A stretch of DNA of 64,000 nt from Streptococcus parasanguinis ATCC 15912 (lineage in GTDB: Bacteria; Bacillota; Bacilli; Lactobacillales; Streptococcaceae). The translations under genes and the position numbers were made by a program. The notes beneath the pieces were generated by a model, which made no database searches, was not told where the DNA came from, and was given only the letters and a program-made list of their open reading frames with translations. The stretch is from assembly GCF_000164675.2 (NCBI RefSeq), contig NC_015678.1:1798001-1862000 (forward strand), written 5' to 3'. Below are positions 26,185 to 35,790 of this stretch, piece by piece; positions within the stretch are counted from its first letter, which is position 1, and each line of letters starts with the position of its first letter.

Positions 26185-27210
26185 ATGAACAGACGGGAAT
26201 TAGCGAGACTAGGCTGGAGAGAAAATAGTTTAGCCTATCTAGAGAAGCACTTGCAGGGATACAAAGATCCACAAGCCTACCAAGAACAATATCAGTCTGT
26301 CTTTTTCTTTGCCAGTCCTCTGTTTCAAAACATGTGGTTTCAAGAGATCAAAGATCTAACGGAAACTGCTGCCCAAGACTTGCTGAGGGGAGTCATGAAA
26401 ATTCTTCTTATGCCAAGTGACTTGTCTGGAACTTGTGAAGAAACAGCCTTTCTTCTGAGTAGGATGGCTCCAGATTGTCCACCAGGTTCCGACTTTTGGA
26501 AGGCTTTTTCACGCGTCGTGCAAATCGCTTTTAAAAAGGATCACTTAGCAGATCAGTCGGGAGATCAGCTCTTGAAACGCCAGGTTCACCAGTTGCGCTA
26601 CCTACTTTCAAGTTACCAGGCACAATGGATTCGGACGCATGAGGCAAGAGCTGGACAGACTGACGAAGAGGCCTTACAAGCTTACCTACAGGAGGCTAGA
26701 GCGATCACGGTGGATGCTTATGCGGCTGCTCGTCTTCACAATAAGGTCTCCCTAAGGTCAGATGGTCACCTTCATTATCCATCAGGGGCTTTCCAACAAG
26801 TCAATTTCAAGGTCTTGTTAAATTTTCATACGGAGTATATTCTCGATCTAGCTGGGCATTTCCTCAATGAAGTCGATCCAGTAGAAATTTCTGAAAATGG
26901 CATTGTCAATGGTGCCAGTTTTAACTACGGGTTGGCTAGGGGCCGGACCCATAAGGACTTAGATATTGACCCCGTCAAAGCTTGGGACCCAGCCTTTCGC
27001 AAGCAGGTCCTCTATCAGCAAGGTGTTCGCTATCTAGCTCCGAAGAATGACCGCGGTATCGAGGGATACTGGAGTCGAAAAGGAGTCTTTGCACAAGGAG
27101 GCCAGAGCTACAAGCAACAAGTAGCAAGACGCGTGCGAAGTTTCCTCAGAGGCATCCCTCGCTTACGCTGGCGGGTTCTCCTCCAGAATGGGCTCCATCG
27201 GATTTTATAA
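26185..27210 (+). CDS. Uncharacterised protein, DUF3114-like
   Basis: This 341-residue cytoplasmic protein starts NRRELARLGWRENSLAYLEK. It is rich in helical stretches, has a Lys/Arg-rich tail (QVARRVRSFLRGIPRLRWRV), and I see no signal peptide or known catalytic motif. It resembles the streptococcal DUF3114 family; that assignment is from memory. It is divergent from the metalloregulator with a 124 bp gap, and a GAAAGGA ribosome site precedes the start. A long hairpin-rich region follows. Confidence 0.7.
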   Translation: MNRRELARLGWRENSLAYLEKHLQGYKDPQAYQEQYQSVFFFASPLFQNMWFQEIKDLTETAAQDLLRGVMKILLMPSDLSGTCEETAFLLSRMAPDCPPGSDFWKAFSRVVQIAFKKDHLADQSGDQLLKRQVHQLRYLLSSYQAQWIRTHEARAGQTDEEALQAYLQEARAITVDAYAAARLHNKVSLRSDGHLHYPSGAFQQVNFKVLLNFHTEYILDLAGHFLNEVDPVEISENGIVNGASFNYGLARGRTHKDLDIDPVKAWDPAFRKQVLYQQGVRYLAPKNDRGIEGYWSRKGVFAQGGQSYKQQVARRVRSFLRGIPRLRWRVLLQNGLHRIL

Positions 27211-27387
27211 CAACGAAAGAACTGTTATTTTACATAAAATAGCCTAAGAGATTCTTAAAAGAAGTTAAAACAGTTAAGTTCTTAGAGCTGATCTATCAGG
27301 TGATGAGCCTTTCCGCTGTGAGAAAAGTGCTTGAAACATTGTTGTTTCAAGTACTCGGGAGTTTTGAAACGTTAGGTTCAAAACTAA
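27211..27387. other. Non-coding region with hairpins
   Basis: No gene is supported. CTTGAAACA at about 27330 pairs with TGTTTCAAG, and GAGTTTTGAA with TTCAAAACT a little further on. These may end the DUF3114-like transcript. The rest of the 395 bp gap holds the structured repeat and a terminator, listed separately. Confidence 0.5.
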
Positions 27388-27495
27388 TTGAACACGGGCT
27401 GCGGATCGTGTCAAAAAGATAAGTTTTCCTAGAATCAAAAGATTCTGTGTCAAACTTCCTATTTTGACTTTATTCGCGAACGCCCTTTGTATCTT
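27388..27495 (+). repeat. ~105 bp structured repeat, copy 2
   Basis: It runs from TTGAACACGGGCTGCGGAT to GCCCTTTGTATCTT. The outer stem is GGGCTGCG with CGCGAACGCCC, the reverse base choice from copy 1 (CCC then, GGG here). GTGTCAAAA pairs with TTTTGAC, and AAGTTT with AAACTT. The facing AAAAAGATAA and CCTATTTT are as in copy 1. No reading frame runs through it. Confidence 0.75.
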
Positions 27496-27577
27496 GCTAA
27501 GTCATGGAACTTCCTAGAAGTTCGCTGACGTCCGTACTCACTTAAGGAAAGGTTCTGAACAGATTTTGTAGATATAG

Positions 27578-27604
27578 AAAAGAGGTCGCAGACCTCTTTT
27601 TTCG
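27578..27604. terminator. Bidirectional terminator at the end of tpx
   Basis: AAAAGAGGTC (27578-27587) pairs with GACCTCTTTT (27591-27600), with T or A runs on both sides. It serves tpx on the minus strand. Confidence 0.9.
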
Positions 27605-27605
27605 T

Positions 27606-28100
27606 TTATCCAAGTACTTTGACGGCTTCGATTGCAGCGTCGTAATTTGGTTCGCTGTTGATGTTATCTAGGTATTCAACGTATGTGACCTTGTTATCTG
27701 CATCTAGGACCAAAACAGCGCGCGCAAGCAAGTGCCACTCATTGATCAAGAGGCCGTAGGCTTTTCCGAAGGAATGGTCGTAGTAGTCTGAGAGCATGAT
27801 AGCATTGTCGATCCCTTCAGCAGCACACCATTTACCTTGAGCGAAAGGAAGGTCGACAGAGACCGTCAAGACGACAGTGTCTTCCAAGTCCGATAAGGTC
27901 TTGTTGAAGTGACGTGTTTGCATCGAACAGATCCCTGTGTCGATGGATGGGATGATGCTGAGGACTTTTTTCTTCCCAGCAAAATCAGCTAAAGATTTCT
28001 TCTCCAGAGCTGGAGTAATCAATGAAAAATCATGGGCCATTTCCCCTACTTGAAGTTGAGATCCGGTAAAGGTAACAGGGTTTCCTAAAAATGTTGCCAT
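27606..28100 (-). CDS. tpx: Thiol peroxidase
   Basis: This 164-residue atypical 2-Cys peroxiredoxin reduces hydrogen peroxide and organic peroxides in the cytoplasm. It has the family start [19 protein letters not shown], the peroxidatic Cys in [18 protein letters not shown], and [16 protein letters not shown] around residue 95, which carries the possible resolving Cys. It lies directly downstream of the manganese transporter genes, as in psa/fim operons, linking manganese supply with peroxide defence. It has its own ribosome site (AAAGGAG). Confidence 0.95.
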   Translation of the reverse strand: MATFLGNPVTFTGSQLQVGEMAHDFSLITPALEKKSLADFAGKKKVLSIIPSIDTGICSMQTRHFNKTLSDLEDTVVLTVSVDLPFAQGKWCAAEGIDNAIMLSDYYDHSFGKAYGLLINEWHLLARAVLVLDADNKVTYVEYLDNINSEPNYDAAIEAVKVLG

Positions 28101-28177
28101 AAAAAGACTCCTTTTTTGTTTTTATTGTACCTCAATACCGGAGGAGGGGCCACTGATTTGTTTAGAAATCTGAAGGG

Positions 28178-29107
28178 TTACTGACTCAATCCTTCTGCGA
28201 TCTTGTCTAAGTTCCACTTCATCATGCTGTAGTAGCTATCGCCCTTTTCTCCTTCTTTGGCAATGGAATCCGTGAAGATCTTTGCATAGATTGGGATGTC
28301 GGTATCTTTAGAGACAGTTTTCATAGGACGTTCATCGACGCTGGATTCAACAAAGAGGGCCGGCACCTTGGTTTGACGGAGCTTTTCTACCAGTGTTTTG
28401 ATTTGGTCAGGTGTGCCTTCTTCTTCCGTATTGATTTCCCAGATATAGGCAGATGGGACGCCATAGGCTTTTGAGAAGTACTTGAAACAGCCTTCGCTGG
28501 TCACAATCATCTTTTTCTCTTCTGGGATGTTATTGAATGCTTGTTTGGCTTTTTGGTCTAGCTTGCTGAGTTTTTCAGTGTAGGCTGCTAGATTTTTTTC
28601 GTAGAAGTCCTTATTTTTCGGATCTTTGGCGATCAATTGTTTGGCAATGTTTTTAGCGTAGAGGATCCCGTTTTCGAGATTGAGCCAAGCATGTGGATCT
28701 TCTTTTCCAGCTTGGTTTTGGCCTTCTAGGTAGATGACGTCGACTCCCTCGCTCACTGCGAAATAGTCCTTGTTTTCTACTTTATTGGCATTTTTGACCA
28801 ACTTGGTAAACCAAGCATTTCCACCGGTTTCGAGGTTGATCCCGTTGTAGAAGATCAGGTCTGCTTGCGAAGTTTTTTTGACATCTTCTGGTAGTGGTTC
28901 GTATTCGTGGGGATCTTTGCCGACGGGAACGATACTGTGCAGTTCGATCTTATCCCCAGCAATATTTTTGGTCATATCTGCAAGGATGGAGTTGGTGGTG
29001 ACCACTTTCAATTTACCAGAAGCTCCAGAAGAAGCCCCCTTGCTACAGGCTAGAAGGCCAAATAAGAGCGCCACAAAGAGGGCGAGGACAGAAGCGATTT
29101 TTTTCAT
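28178..29107 (-). CDS. scaA: Manganese-binding lipoprotein adhesin (ScaA/PsaA/FimA)
   Basis: This is the metal-binding component of the Mn ABC transporter, a LraI-family lipoprotein (309 residues). A signal peptide ends in the lipobox FGLLACSKG, lipidated at Cys about 21. Cluster A-I metal ligands are present: His in [11 protein letters not shown], His in [14 protein letters not shown], Glu in the ESSVDERP region and Asp in [11 protein letters not shown]. It is also known as FimA in S. parasanguinis. It lies last in scaC-scaB-scaA, followed by tpx. Confidence 0.96.
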   Translation of the reverse strand: MKKIASVLALFVALLFGLLACSKGASSGASGKLKVVTTNSILADMTKNIAGDKIELHSIVPVGKDPHEYEPLPEDVKKTSQADLIFYNGINLETGGNAWFTKLVKNANKVENKDYFAVSEGVDVIYLEGQNQAGKEDPHAWLNLENGILYAKNIAKQLIAKDPKNKDFYEKNLAAYTEKLSKLDQKAKQAFNNIPEEKKMIVTSEGCFKYFSKAYGVPSAYIWEINTEEEGTPDQIKTLVEKLRQTKVPALFVESSVDERPMKTVSKDTDIPIYAKIFTDSIAKEGEKGDSYYSMMKWNLDKIAEGLSQ

Positions 29108-29118
29108 GTGTTTCTCCT

Positions 29119-29961
29119 TTAATGAGATGAAAGAGCGTGCTTGTTCTTTCTCTGCTTAGGAGCGATAAAAAAGCTGATGAGAAAGAAGACGGCAGAAGTG
29201 AGGACAATACAAGATCCAACGGCGATGTTCAAGCTATAGCCAATAAAGAGTCCCAGAATGGATGCAAGAGCTCCTAGGCTAGAGGACAAAAGCATCATGG
29301 ACCAGAGGTTATTGGCATAGAGGTAGGCCGTCGCAGCGGGTGTAATAAGCATGGCGACGATGAGAATGGTTCCGACACTTTGCATAGCAGTAACAGAAAC
29401 CAATGTCAAGAGCACCATAAGGAGGTAGTGGTAGACCTTGACCCGGATGCCCATGGATTGAGCCAAAACTGGATCAAATGAAGTGAGAAGCAAGGGGCGA
29501 AAAAGCAGGACAATCACCAGCAAGACCGCCACCCCAATACCGATGGTCATCCACATATCCTGGTCTTGCACGGCCAAGATATTCCCAAAGAGGATGTGGA
29601 AGAGGTCGGTGGAACTTTTTGCGACTCCAATCAGGATGACTCCTAAGGCGAGGAAAGAAGAAAAGGTAATCCCTATCGCTGTGTCGCTCTTGATGATGGA
29701 GTTGCTCTTGATATAGGTGATAAGGATGGAAGCTAGAAGTCCAAAGACAATGGCGCCAATAAAGAAATTGATGCCAAGGATAAAGGACAGGGCCACCCCT
29801 GGAAGGACTGCGTGCGAGATGGCATCTCCCATGAGAGACATGCCTCGCAAAATAATGAAGCATCCGACAGCTCCAGCGACAATACCGATGGCAATGGCTG
29901 TGATCAGGGCATTCTGTAAGAAGTGGAATTGCTGTAATCCATCGATAAATTCTGTAATCAT
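29119..29961 (-). CDS. scaB: Manganese ABC transporter permease
   Basis: This 280-residue ABC-3 family permease has about eight membrane segments. It carries the family motif [20 protein letters not shown] near residues 38-57 and [20 protein letters not shown] later. It forms the membrane channel for Mn import with the ATPase ScaC and binding protein ScaA. It overlaps scaC by four bases and precedes scaA by 11 bp. All three should be repressed by the DtxR-type regulator when manganese is plentiful. Confidence 0.95.
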   Translation of the reverse strand: MITEFIDGLQQFHFLQNALITAIAIGIVAGAVGCFIILRGMSLMGDAISHAVLPGVALSFILGINFFIGAIVFGLLASILITYIKSNSIIKSDTAIGITFSSFLALGVILIGVAKSSTDLFHILFGNILAVQDQDMWMTIGIGVAVLLVIVLLFRPLLLTSFDPVLAQSMGIRVKVYHYLLMVLLTLVSVTAMQSVGTILIVAMLITPAATAYLYANNLWSMMLLSSSLGALASILGLFIGYSLNIAVGSCIVLTSAVFFLISFFIAPKQRKNKHALSSH

Positions 29962-30680
29962 CCGACGCCACCTCCTATAAAGAGTTCATGCCCATAGGCT
30001 GCATGCAGATTCTCCTTGGTAAAGGTTTCCTCTGTTTTCCCAAAAGCGATCAGCTTGCGGTGAAGGAGGAGGACCTTGTCAAAATAAGCTGGGACCTTGC
30101 TGAGGTCGTGATGGACAATCAGGATGGTCTTGCCTTCTTGTTTCAAGGTCTGGAGGGTCTGCATGATGATGTCTTCGCTGACAGAGTCAATCCCTGCGAA
30201 GGGCTCATCCAAAAAGATGACATCCGCTTCTTGGACCAGGCAACGGGCAATCAGCACCCGTTGGAATTGCCCTCCCGAAAGCTGACCAATCTGGCGATCT
30301 GCTAGATCAAGAAGATTGACAAGTTTCAAGGCATTTTCCACTTTTTTGAGGTCCTCTTTGCTTTTTCGCTTGAAGATAGAAAGATGGGGATAGAGACCCA
30401 GTGAGACACACTCCCGCACCGTGATGGGGAAGTGGAAATCAATAGCGGATTTCTGTTCGACGTAGGCCACTCGTTGAAGAACTTGGCTGAGATCTTTTTG
30501 ATCGAGCTGGACCTTTCCCGAATGGGGGAGAAGTCCTAGCATGGCCTTGATCAGGGTTGATTTCCCAGCTCCGTTGGGCCCAAGAATTCCTAGGATGGTT
30601 GGCCCCTGGATGGTGAGGGAAAGATCCTCCAAGGCCAGTGTTTGCTGGTAGGCAACACTTAGATGTTCAATTTGAATCAT
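29958..30680 (-). CDS. scaC: Manganese ABC transporter ATP-binding protein
   Basis: This 240-residue ATPase has Walker [14 protein letters not shown] near residues 34-46, signature [13 protein letters not shown], Walker [12 protein letters not shown] and the switch His in [10 protein letters not shown]. It powers Mn uptake through ScaB. It is the first gene of the operon, and its promoter is overlapped by a ScaR-type palindrome. It is divergent from pepO, the arrangement known from S. parasanguinis and S. gordonii. Confidence 0.96.
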   Translation of the reverse strand: MIQIEHLSVAYQQTLALEDLSLTIQGPTILGILGPNGAGKSTLIKAMLGLLPHSGKVQLDQKDLSQVLQRVAYVEQKSAIDFHFPITVRECVSLGLYPHLSIFKRKSKEDLKKVENALKLVNLLDLADRQIGQLSGGQFQRVLIARCLVQEADVIFLDEPFAGIDSVSEDIIMQTLQTLKQEGKTILIVHHDLSKVPAYFDKVLLLHRKLIAFGKTEETFTKENLHAAYGHELFIGGGVG

Positions 30681-30700
30681 GATTTTGCTCCTTTAGTATT

Positions 30701-30736
30701 AATATACATGAATAAAAAAATTAAGTCAAGTTAATT
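30701..30736 (-). promoter_or_regulatory. sca promoter with overlapping metalloregulator palindrome
   Basis: On the minus strand a TTGACT -35 (30729-30724) and TATATT -10 (30706-30701) are 17 bp apart. The palindrome AATTAAGTCAAGTTAATT at 30719-30736 covers the -35 box. This matches the position and AT-rich character of ScaR/SloR sites that shut the operon down when Mn is bound. Confidence 0.8.
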
Positions 30737-30828
30737 AATAAAATAATTCAGCTTAAATCACTTGAAATCATTGAAAAAAGTTCCTATTTTTGATAAGGTT
30801 ATTAGAAAAGAATGAAAGCGAGAAGATC

Positions 30829-32724
30829 ATGGTACGTTTACAAGATGATTTTTATGATTACGTCAATGGGGAATGGGCTGAGACAGCTGTGATCCCTGAT
30901 GACAAACCGTCAACTGGTGGTTTTATGGACTTGATCCAAGATATCGAAAACTTGATGTTGGATATCACTGGGAAATGGCAACGGGGAGAAGAGCTACCTG
31001 AAGACAGCATTCTGCAAAACTTTGTCAAATACCACAAAATGGTGGCAGATTTTGATGCGCGAGAAGCAGCTGGTGTGGCACCAGTCATGCCTTTGATCAA
31101 TGAAATTAAGGCTTTGTCTTCTTTTGAAGACTATACCAGCAAGTTGGGTACCTATGAACTAGCTGGCAAACCAAATCTCATGCCATTTAGCGTGTCACCA
31201 GACTTTATGAATGCCCAAATGAATGTCTTGTGGGGAGAAGCACTCGGTTTGATCTTGCCTGATACGACCTACTATGAAGAAGGCAATGAAAAAGGCCCAG
31301 AGTTATTGGCTGTTTGGCGTCAAATGGTTGAAAAGCTCTTGGCAAAATTTGATTTCTCAGAGGAGGAAATCAAAGACATTCTGGATAAAGTGATTGCGGC
31401 GGATGCAGAATTGGCCAAATATGTCTTGTCAAACGAAGAAAAATCCGAGTACAATAAACTCTACCATCCTTATGAGTGGGCAGATTTCAAGGCCTTGGTT
31501 CCAGAATTGCCACTCGATACCTTCTTTACAGAAGTGATCGGGCAAACGCCAGATACTATCATTGTTCCAGAAGAGCGCTTCTGGAAGGAATTTGCGCCAA
31601 AATACTACTCGGCAGCCAACTGGGAAACCATTCATGCCAAATTGAAACTCAGTGCAGCTCTTTCTTGGACGTCTTTCTTGACTGAAGAAATCCGTGTCTT
31701 ATCTGGTGAGTATAGCCGTACGATTACAGGGACACCAGAAGCCCGTCCGAAAGAAAAAGCCGCTTTGGCTTTGGCAGAAGGACCTTATAGCCAAGCACTT
31801 GGCCTTTGGTATGCAGGAGAAAAATTCTCACCAGAGGCGAAAGCAGACGTAGAGCATAAAGTAGCGACCATGATTGAAGTCTACAAGGATCGCTTAGAAA
31901 AAGCAGACTGGCTCGCTCCTGAAACTCGTGAAAAAGCCATTGTCAAGCTCAATGTCATCACACCACATATCGGCTACCCTGAAAAATTACCTGAAACATA
32001 CGCCAAGAAGATCATCGACGAAAGCAATACCTTGGTGGAAAATGCTCAAAAATTGGCTCAAATTTCCATCGAGCATGTCTGGAGCAAGTGGAACCAACCA
32101 GTTGATCGGAGCGAATGGCACATGCCAGCTAATATGGTCAATGCTTACTATGATCCGCAACAGAACCAAATCGTCTTCCCAGCAGCGATTTTACAGGCAC
32201 CTTTCTATGACCTTCACCAATCATCATCAGCCAACTACGGCGGAATCGGTGCGGTCATTGCCCATGAAATCTCCCACGCCTTTGACACCAATGGAGCATC
32301 CTTTGACGAGAACGGTAGCTTGAAAGACTGGTGGAAACCAGAAGATTACGAAGCCTTTACCGCTCGGACTCAAAAAGTCATCGATCAGTTCGAAGGCCAA
32401 GATTCATACGGTGCTAAGATCAACGGGAAATTGACTGTTTCTGAAAACGTAGCAGACCTCGGCGGTATCGCTGCAGCTCTTGAAGCAGCGAAAAAAGAGG
32501 AAGATTTCTCAGCAGAAGAATTCTTCACTAACTTTGCTCGCATCTGGCGCATGAAAGCTCGTACAGAGTACATGCAACTCCTCGCAAGTGTCGATGTCCA
32601 CGCACCAGGAAAACTCCGTACCAATGTTCAATTACCAAACTTTGACGAATTCTTTGAAAACTTTGATGTCAAAGAAGGTGACGGCATGTGGCGCGCACCA
32701 GAAGACCGTGTGATCATTTGGTAG
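30829..32724 (+). CDS. pepO: Endopeptidase O (M13 metallopeptidase)
   Basis: PepO is a neprilysin-family zinc endopeptidase. The 631-residue protein has the zinc motif IAHEISHAFD in its C-terminal part, followed by ENVADLGGIAAALEA carrying the third ligand, and FNRIWR-like family residues (FARIWRMKARTEYM). It lacks a signal peptide but may still be exported, as reported for the pneumococcal protein. ATG 30829 (MVRLQDDFYDYVNGEW) begins the conserved region; an upstream TTG is unlikely. It is divergent from scaC. Confidence 0.95.
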   Translation: MVRLQDDFYDYVNGEWAETAVIPDDKPSTGGFMDLIQDIENLMLDITGKWQRGEELPEDSILQNFVKYHKMVADFDAREAAGVAPVMPLINEIKALSSFEDYTSKLGTYELAGKPNLMPFSVSPDFMNAQMNVLWGEALGLILPDTTYYEEGNEKGPELLAVWRQMVEKLLAKFDFSEEEIKDILDKVIAADAELAKYVLSNEEKSEYNKLYHPYEWADFKALVPELPLDTFFTEVIGQTPDTIIVPEERFWKEFAPKYYSAANWETIHAKLKLSAALSWTSFLTEEIRVLSGEYSRTITGTPEARPKEKAALALAEGPYSQALGLWYAGEKFSPEAKADVEHKVATMIEVYKDRLEKADWLAPETREKAIVKLNVITPHIGYPEKLPETYAKKIIDESNTLVENAQKLAQISIEHVWSKWNQPVDRSEWHMPANMVNAYYDPQQNQIVFPAAILQAPFYDLHQSSSANYGGIGAVIAHEISHAFDTNGASFDENGSLKDWWKPEDYEAFTARTQKVIDQFEGQDSYGAKINGKLTVSENVADLGGIAAALEAAKKEEDFSAEEFFTNFARIWRMKARTEYMQLLASVDVHAPGKLRTNVQLPNFDEFFENFDVKEGDGMWRAPEDRVIIW

Positions 32725-32727
32725 TTT

Positions 32728-32835
32728 AAGATACTAAGCCCGTAAAAAAAGCGAGAAGAAAATAGGAGATTGACCATGTGGGCCATGCCCACCAGGCAAT
32801 CTCTCTTTTTCTCGACGCTTTTAGGGCGAGTTCAA
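32728..32835 (-). repeat. ~105 bp structured repeat, copy 3 (inverted)
   Basis: On the minus strand it runs from TTGAACTCGCCCTAAAAGCG to ACGGGCTTAGTATCTT. The outer stem pairs CGCCCTAAAAGCG with CGCTTTTTTTACGGGC, then TCGAGAAAAA pairs with TATTTTCTTCTCG, and GAGAGATTG with CAATCTCC. The apical loop holds a further GGTGGGCATGGCCCAC hairpin. It begins three bases after the pepO stop codon. Confidence 0.75.
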
Positions 32836-32926
32836 TTTCGCGATACTAGTTTCGCTGATTAAAGGAAGTAGTCTCGACTTCAGTTAGGCGATTGATTGAT
32901 TTTCTTGATTGCTCGTGAAAAAAACT

Positions 32927-32979
32927 AAAAATCCCCAAAGCCAAGTTTCAACCTACTGAAACTAGCTGTGGGGATTTTT
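32927..32979. terminator. Bidirectional terminator between pepO and the activase gene
   Basis: AAAAATCCCC (from 32927) pairs with GGGGATTTTT (to 32979), with an inner AGTTTCA/TGAAACT stem. It serves pepO on one strand and the glycyl-radical activase on the other. Confidence 0.85.
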
Positions 32980-32986
32980 GAGTGGA

Positions 32987-33763
32987 TTAGAAATAACAAT
33001 GGATGTCATGATCTAAAAAAACTTGCTGGTAGTCATACAAGTCTTCGGGGTGCAGAGCCTTTATTCCTTCCATTTCATAACGACGTCCTAATAGTTTGTA
33101 TTTATTCTCACCAAACTGGTGAAATGGGAGAAGTTGTACTTGATCAATATCTAAGGAGTTGAAAAGAGTGGAAAATTCTTCTGCATCGGCTAAAGAATCA
33201 TTAAACTGAGGGATCACAGGTATACGTAAAACAATCTTTTTTTTCTCTTTAAAAGCGTAATGGATATTTTCGATGATTAAACTATTATGAACACCGACTT
33301 TCTTTTTGTGTTTGAGGCTATTGTAGTGCTTCAAATCGGTATAAATGAAATCAACATATTGGATCAGGTCAATAAATTTTTCGTGTTCCACAAAAGCAGT
33401 TGTCTCGATGGCAGTATGAAGACCTCTCTCTTTAGCAGCTTTCAGTAGTGCTTTTGCAAATTCGAATTGGGCAAATATTTCACCACCAGATAAGGTCATA
33501 CCGCCTCCAGATTCCTCATAGAAATCAATATCTTTCATGACTTCATCAATAATTTCATCTACTGTTTTTTCTTGTCCAGTTGTTCCGGGAGCTTTAGTAA
33601 CCGCATCAAGCATCGGTTCAGGGTTCATTCGCTGTGATTCGGGATTAGAGCACCACGGACAACGCAAAGGACATCCTTTCAGAAAAACAGTTGTTCGAAT
33701 TCCTGGTCCATCATGAATACTGAAGTGTTGAATATTGAAAATAATACCGCGTGTCGTTCCCAT
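32987..33763 (-). CDS. Glycyl-radical enzyme activating enzyme (PflA/PflC family)
   Basis: This radical-SAM activase of 258 residues installs the glycyl radical on its partner enzyme. It has the start FNIQHFSIHDGPGIRTTVF and the cluster motif CPLRCPWC near residues 31-38, then GGGMTLSGGE. The ferredoxin-like insert of larger glycerol-dehydratase activases is absent, so it is of the short PflA type. It is divergent from the regulators and probably acts on the glycyl-radical enzyme at 37892-40333. Confidence 0.94.
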   Translation of the reverse strand: MGTTRGIIFNIQHFSIHDGPGIRTTVFLKGCPLRCPWCSNPESQRMNPEPMLDAVTKAPGTTGQEKTVDEIIDEVMKDIDFYEESGGGMTLSGGEIFAQFEFAKALLKAAKERGLHTAIETTAFVEHEKFIDLIQYVDFIYTDLKHYNSLKHKKKVGVHNSLIIENIHYAFKEKKKIVLRIPVIPQFNDSLADAEEFSTLFNSLDIDQVQLLPFHQFGENKYKLLGRRYEMEGIKALHPEDLYDYQQVFLDHDIHCYF

Positions 33764-33890
33764 ATCTATTTCTCCTTCTTGCTGATATTTGTATTATATA
33801 TTTTTTTAGAAACAAAATCAATTACGAATGAAACTTTTCTCCCTTATATTTTTTAAGAAAATTTGATAAAATAGAGAAGAGGTAAGAAAT

Positions 33891-34634
33891 ATGAAGCGTT
33901 TAGAAGAAATTTTAAAACTAGTTTCGCAATATGAAAAAATTGATGTCAATACACTTTCTGAAACTTTAGAAGTCTCAAAAGTAACGATTCGAAAGGATTT
34001 AGATAAATTAGAATCCAAGGGTCTTCTTCATAGGGAACATGGTTATGCTGTATTAAATAGCGGTGATGATATAAATGTCCGCCTGTCTTTCCATTATGAT
34101 ACCAAAAGAAAAATTGCCCAAGAAGCAGCAAAATTAGTACAGGATAACGAAACTATTCTCATTGAATCAGGTTCAACGTGTGCTCTATTAGCGGAAGAAA
34201 TCTGTCAAACAAAGAAGAATGTGAAGATTGTGACAAATTCTTATTTTATTGCAGATTTTGTTCGAAATTATGACTCTTGCAAAATTATATTATTGGGAGG
34301 AGAGTTTCAAAAAGACTCCCAGGTGACAGTTGGTCCTTTGTTGAAGCAGTTAATCCAATCTTTTCGTGTAAAAAATGCATTTATTGGTGCAGATGGCTAT
34401 GATGACGCATTGGGGTTTACTGGTAAAGATATGATGCGTAGCGAAGTTGTTCAATATATGTCTCAGGTTTCTGAAAATATAGTGATCCTGACAGATTCCA
34501 GCAAATTTCAAAAGAAGGGCAATGTCAGAAATTTTGCCTTGTCTCAAGTACAACGCGTGATTACAGATAAGGAAATATCATCAGAGGCGATGAGAAAACT
34601 TGAACAAGCAGGGATATCCCTTACCATGGTATAG
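33891..34634 (+). CDS. DeoR-family transcriptional regulator
   Basis: This 247-residue protein has an N-terminal DeoR helix-turn-helix (KIDVNTLSETLEVSKVTIRK) and a C-terminal sugar-phosphate sensor domain (ILIESGSTCALLAEEI, KNAFIGADGYDD). It is divergent from the activase and 14 bp ahead of the SorC regulator. The pair probably controls the PTS and glycyl-radical enzyme genes in response to a phosphorylated intermediate. Confidence 0.93.
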   Translation: MKRLEEILKLVSQYEKIDVNTLSETLEVSKVTIRKDLDKLESKGLLHREHGYAVLNSGDDINVRLSFHYDTKRKIAQEAAKLVQDNETILIESGSTCALLAEEICQTKKNVKIVTNSYFIADFVRNYDSCKIILLGGEFQKDSQVTVGPLLKQLIQSFRVKNAFIGADGYDDALGFTGKDMMRSEVVQYMSQVSENIVILTDSSKFQKKGNVRNFALSQVQRVITDKEISSEAMRKLEQAGISLTMV

Positions 34635-34648
34635 TTAGGAGAAGGATT

Positions 34649-35617
34649 GTGAAATATGAACGCAAAAAACTGTTAGCTAAGCTTGCTTATCTATACTATA
34701 TTGAAGAAAAGAGTCAATCGGAAATTGCTACTGAAACAGGAATTTATCGAACAACAGTTAGTAGAATGTTGACAGAGGCTAAGAAAGAAGGGATTGTCAA
34801 AATCGAGATTGAGAATTTCGATAGTAAACTGTTTCGTTTAGAGAATTACGTCAAAGAAAAATACAATCTGCATGAATTGGAAATTGTCCCTAATATTGCA
34901 GATGAGTCTTTGAAGGATTTAGAACAACGCTTGGCCCAATCGATTGCTAGTATGGTTCGCTCTCTTTTACAAGATGGAATGAACATCGGTTTTTCCTGGG
35001 GGAAAAGCCTTAGTCTTCTTGTTGATTGTATTGGGAGTAAGCGTCTAGAAAATGTATACTTCTATCCATTGGCTGGTGGTCCTAGCCATATTCATGCTCG
35101 TTACCATGTGAATACCCTCATTTATAATATGGCTAGCAAATTTCATGGAGAGTGTCGTTTTATCAATGCGACAATCATTCAGGAAAATAAGGAATTGGCA
35201 GAAGGAATTCTCACTTCAAAATATTTTGATGACTTAAGAGACAGTTGGGAAAATTTGGATATTGCGGTAGTAGGTATTGGTGGCCCTGCTGATACACATA
35301 ATCCACAGTGGTTTGATATGCTAACAGAAAAAGACTTTACAGAACTCAGATCTGAGGCAGCAGTCGGAGAGGTTTGTTGTCGATTTTTCGATCAGGAAGG
35401 AAAACCAGTGTATCAAGATTTACAAGAAAGAACAGTTGCTATCAGATTGGAAGAATTGAAACAAATCCCAAAAACAGTTTCTTTGGCATATGGAGAAAGA
35501 AAAGCGGGGGCAATACTATCAGTGATCAAAGCTGGTTATATTAATCATCTCGTAACTGACGAAGCAACGATTATAAAAATGCTAGAATTGGATGGAGATG
35601 CTAATTTTTTAGAATAA
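34649..35617 (+). CDS. SorC-family sugar-binding transcriptional regulator
   Basis: This 322-residue regulator has an N-terminal helix-turn-helix (LYYIEEKSQSEIATETGIYR) and a large C-terminal phospho-sugar-binding domain (GMNIGFSWGKSLSLLVDCI; VVGIGGPADTHNP). It starts with GTG at 34649 after TAGGAGAAGG. Inverted repeats of the form GCACA-N2-TGTGC or similar occur ahead of both the PTS genes and the glycyl-radical gene; either this or the DeoR protein could bind them. Confidence 0.93.
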   Translation: MKYERKKLLAKLAYLYYIEEKSQSEIATETGIYRTTVSRMLTEAKKEGIVKIEIENFDSKLFRLENYVKEKYNLHELEIVPNIADESLKDLEQRLAQSIASMVRSLLQDGMNIGFSWGKSLSLLVDCIGSKRLENVYFYPLAGGPSHIHARYHVNTLIYNMASKFHGECRFINATIIQENKELAEGILTSKYFDDLRDSWENLDIAVVGIGGPADTHNPQWFDMLTEKDFTELRSEAAVGEVCCRFFDQEGKPVYQDLQERTVAIRLEELKQIPKTVSLAYGERKAGAILSVIKAGYINHLVTDEATIIKMLELDGDANFLE

Positions 35618-35665
35618 TAAGAAGATTGCTTACATTTGTGGGCAGTTTTTTTATAAGGTGTAATA

Positions 35666-35769
35666 GCACAAAAGTGCAACAATAATAAAAAGACAAACAT
35701 ATGTTTCAAAAATCGTTGACGGTGAAAGATAAAGATGATATATTGTTGTTAGAAATAAAAGCGCTTTCA
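35666..35769 (+). promoter_or_regulatory. PTS promoter with inverted repeat and cre site
   Basis: GCACAAAAGTGC (35666-35677) lies upstream of a promoter with TTGACG (35716-35721) and TATATT (35739-35744), 17 bp apart. TAAAAGCGCTTTCA at 35756-35769 is a cre on the opposite strand, just downstream of the start site, so CcpA would block elongation or initiation. Confidence 0.75.
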
Positions 35770-35790
35770 AAAAGTAAAGGAGGCTTCGTT

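Noticed and set aside
29474..29971. 165-residue minus-strand ORF rich in His, Arg and Trp overlapping scaB
   Set aside because: It is an out-of-frame shadow of the permease gene with an implausible composition.
17551..32835. RUP element as identity of the 105-bp repeat
   Set aside because: The length is close to RUP, but the ends (GAAC and GTATCTT) are not inverted repeats, so I left the family open.
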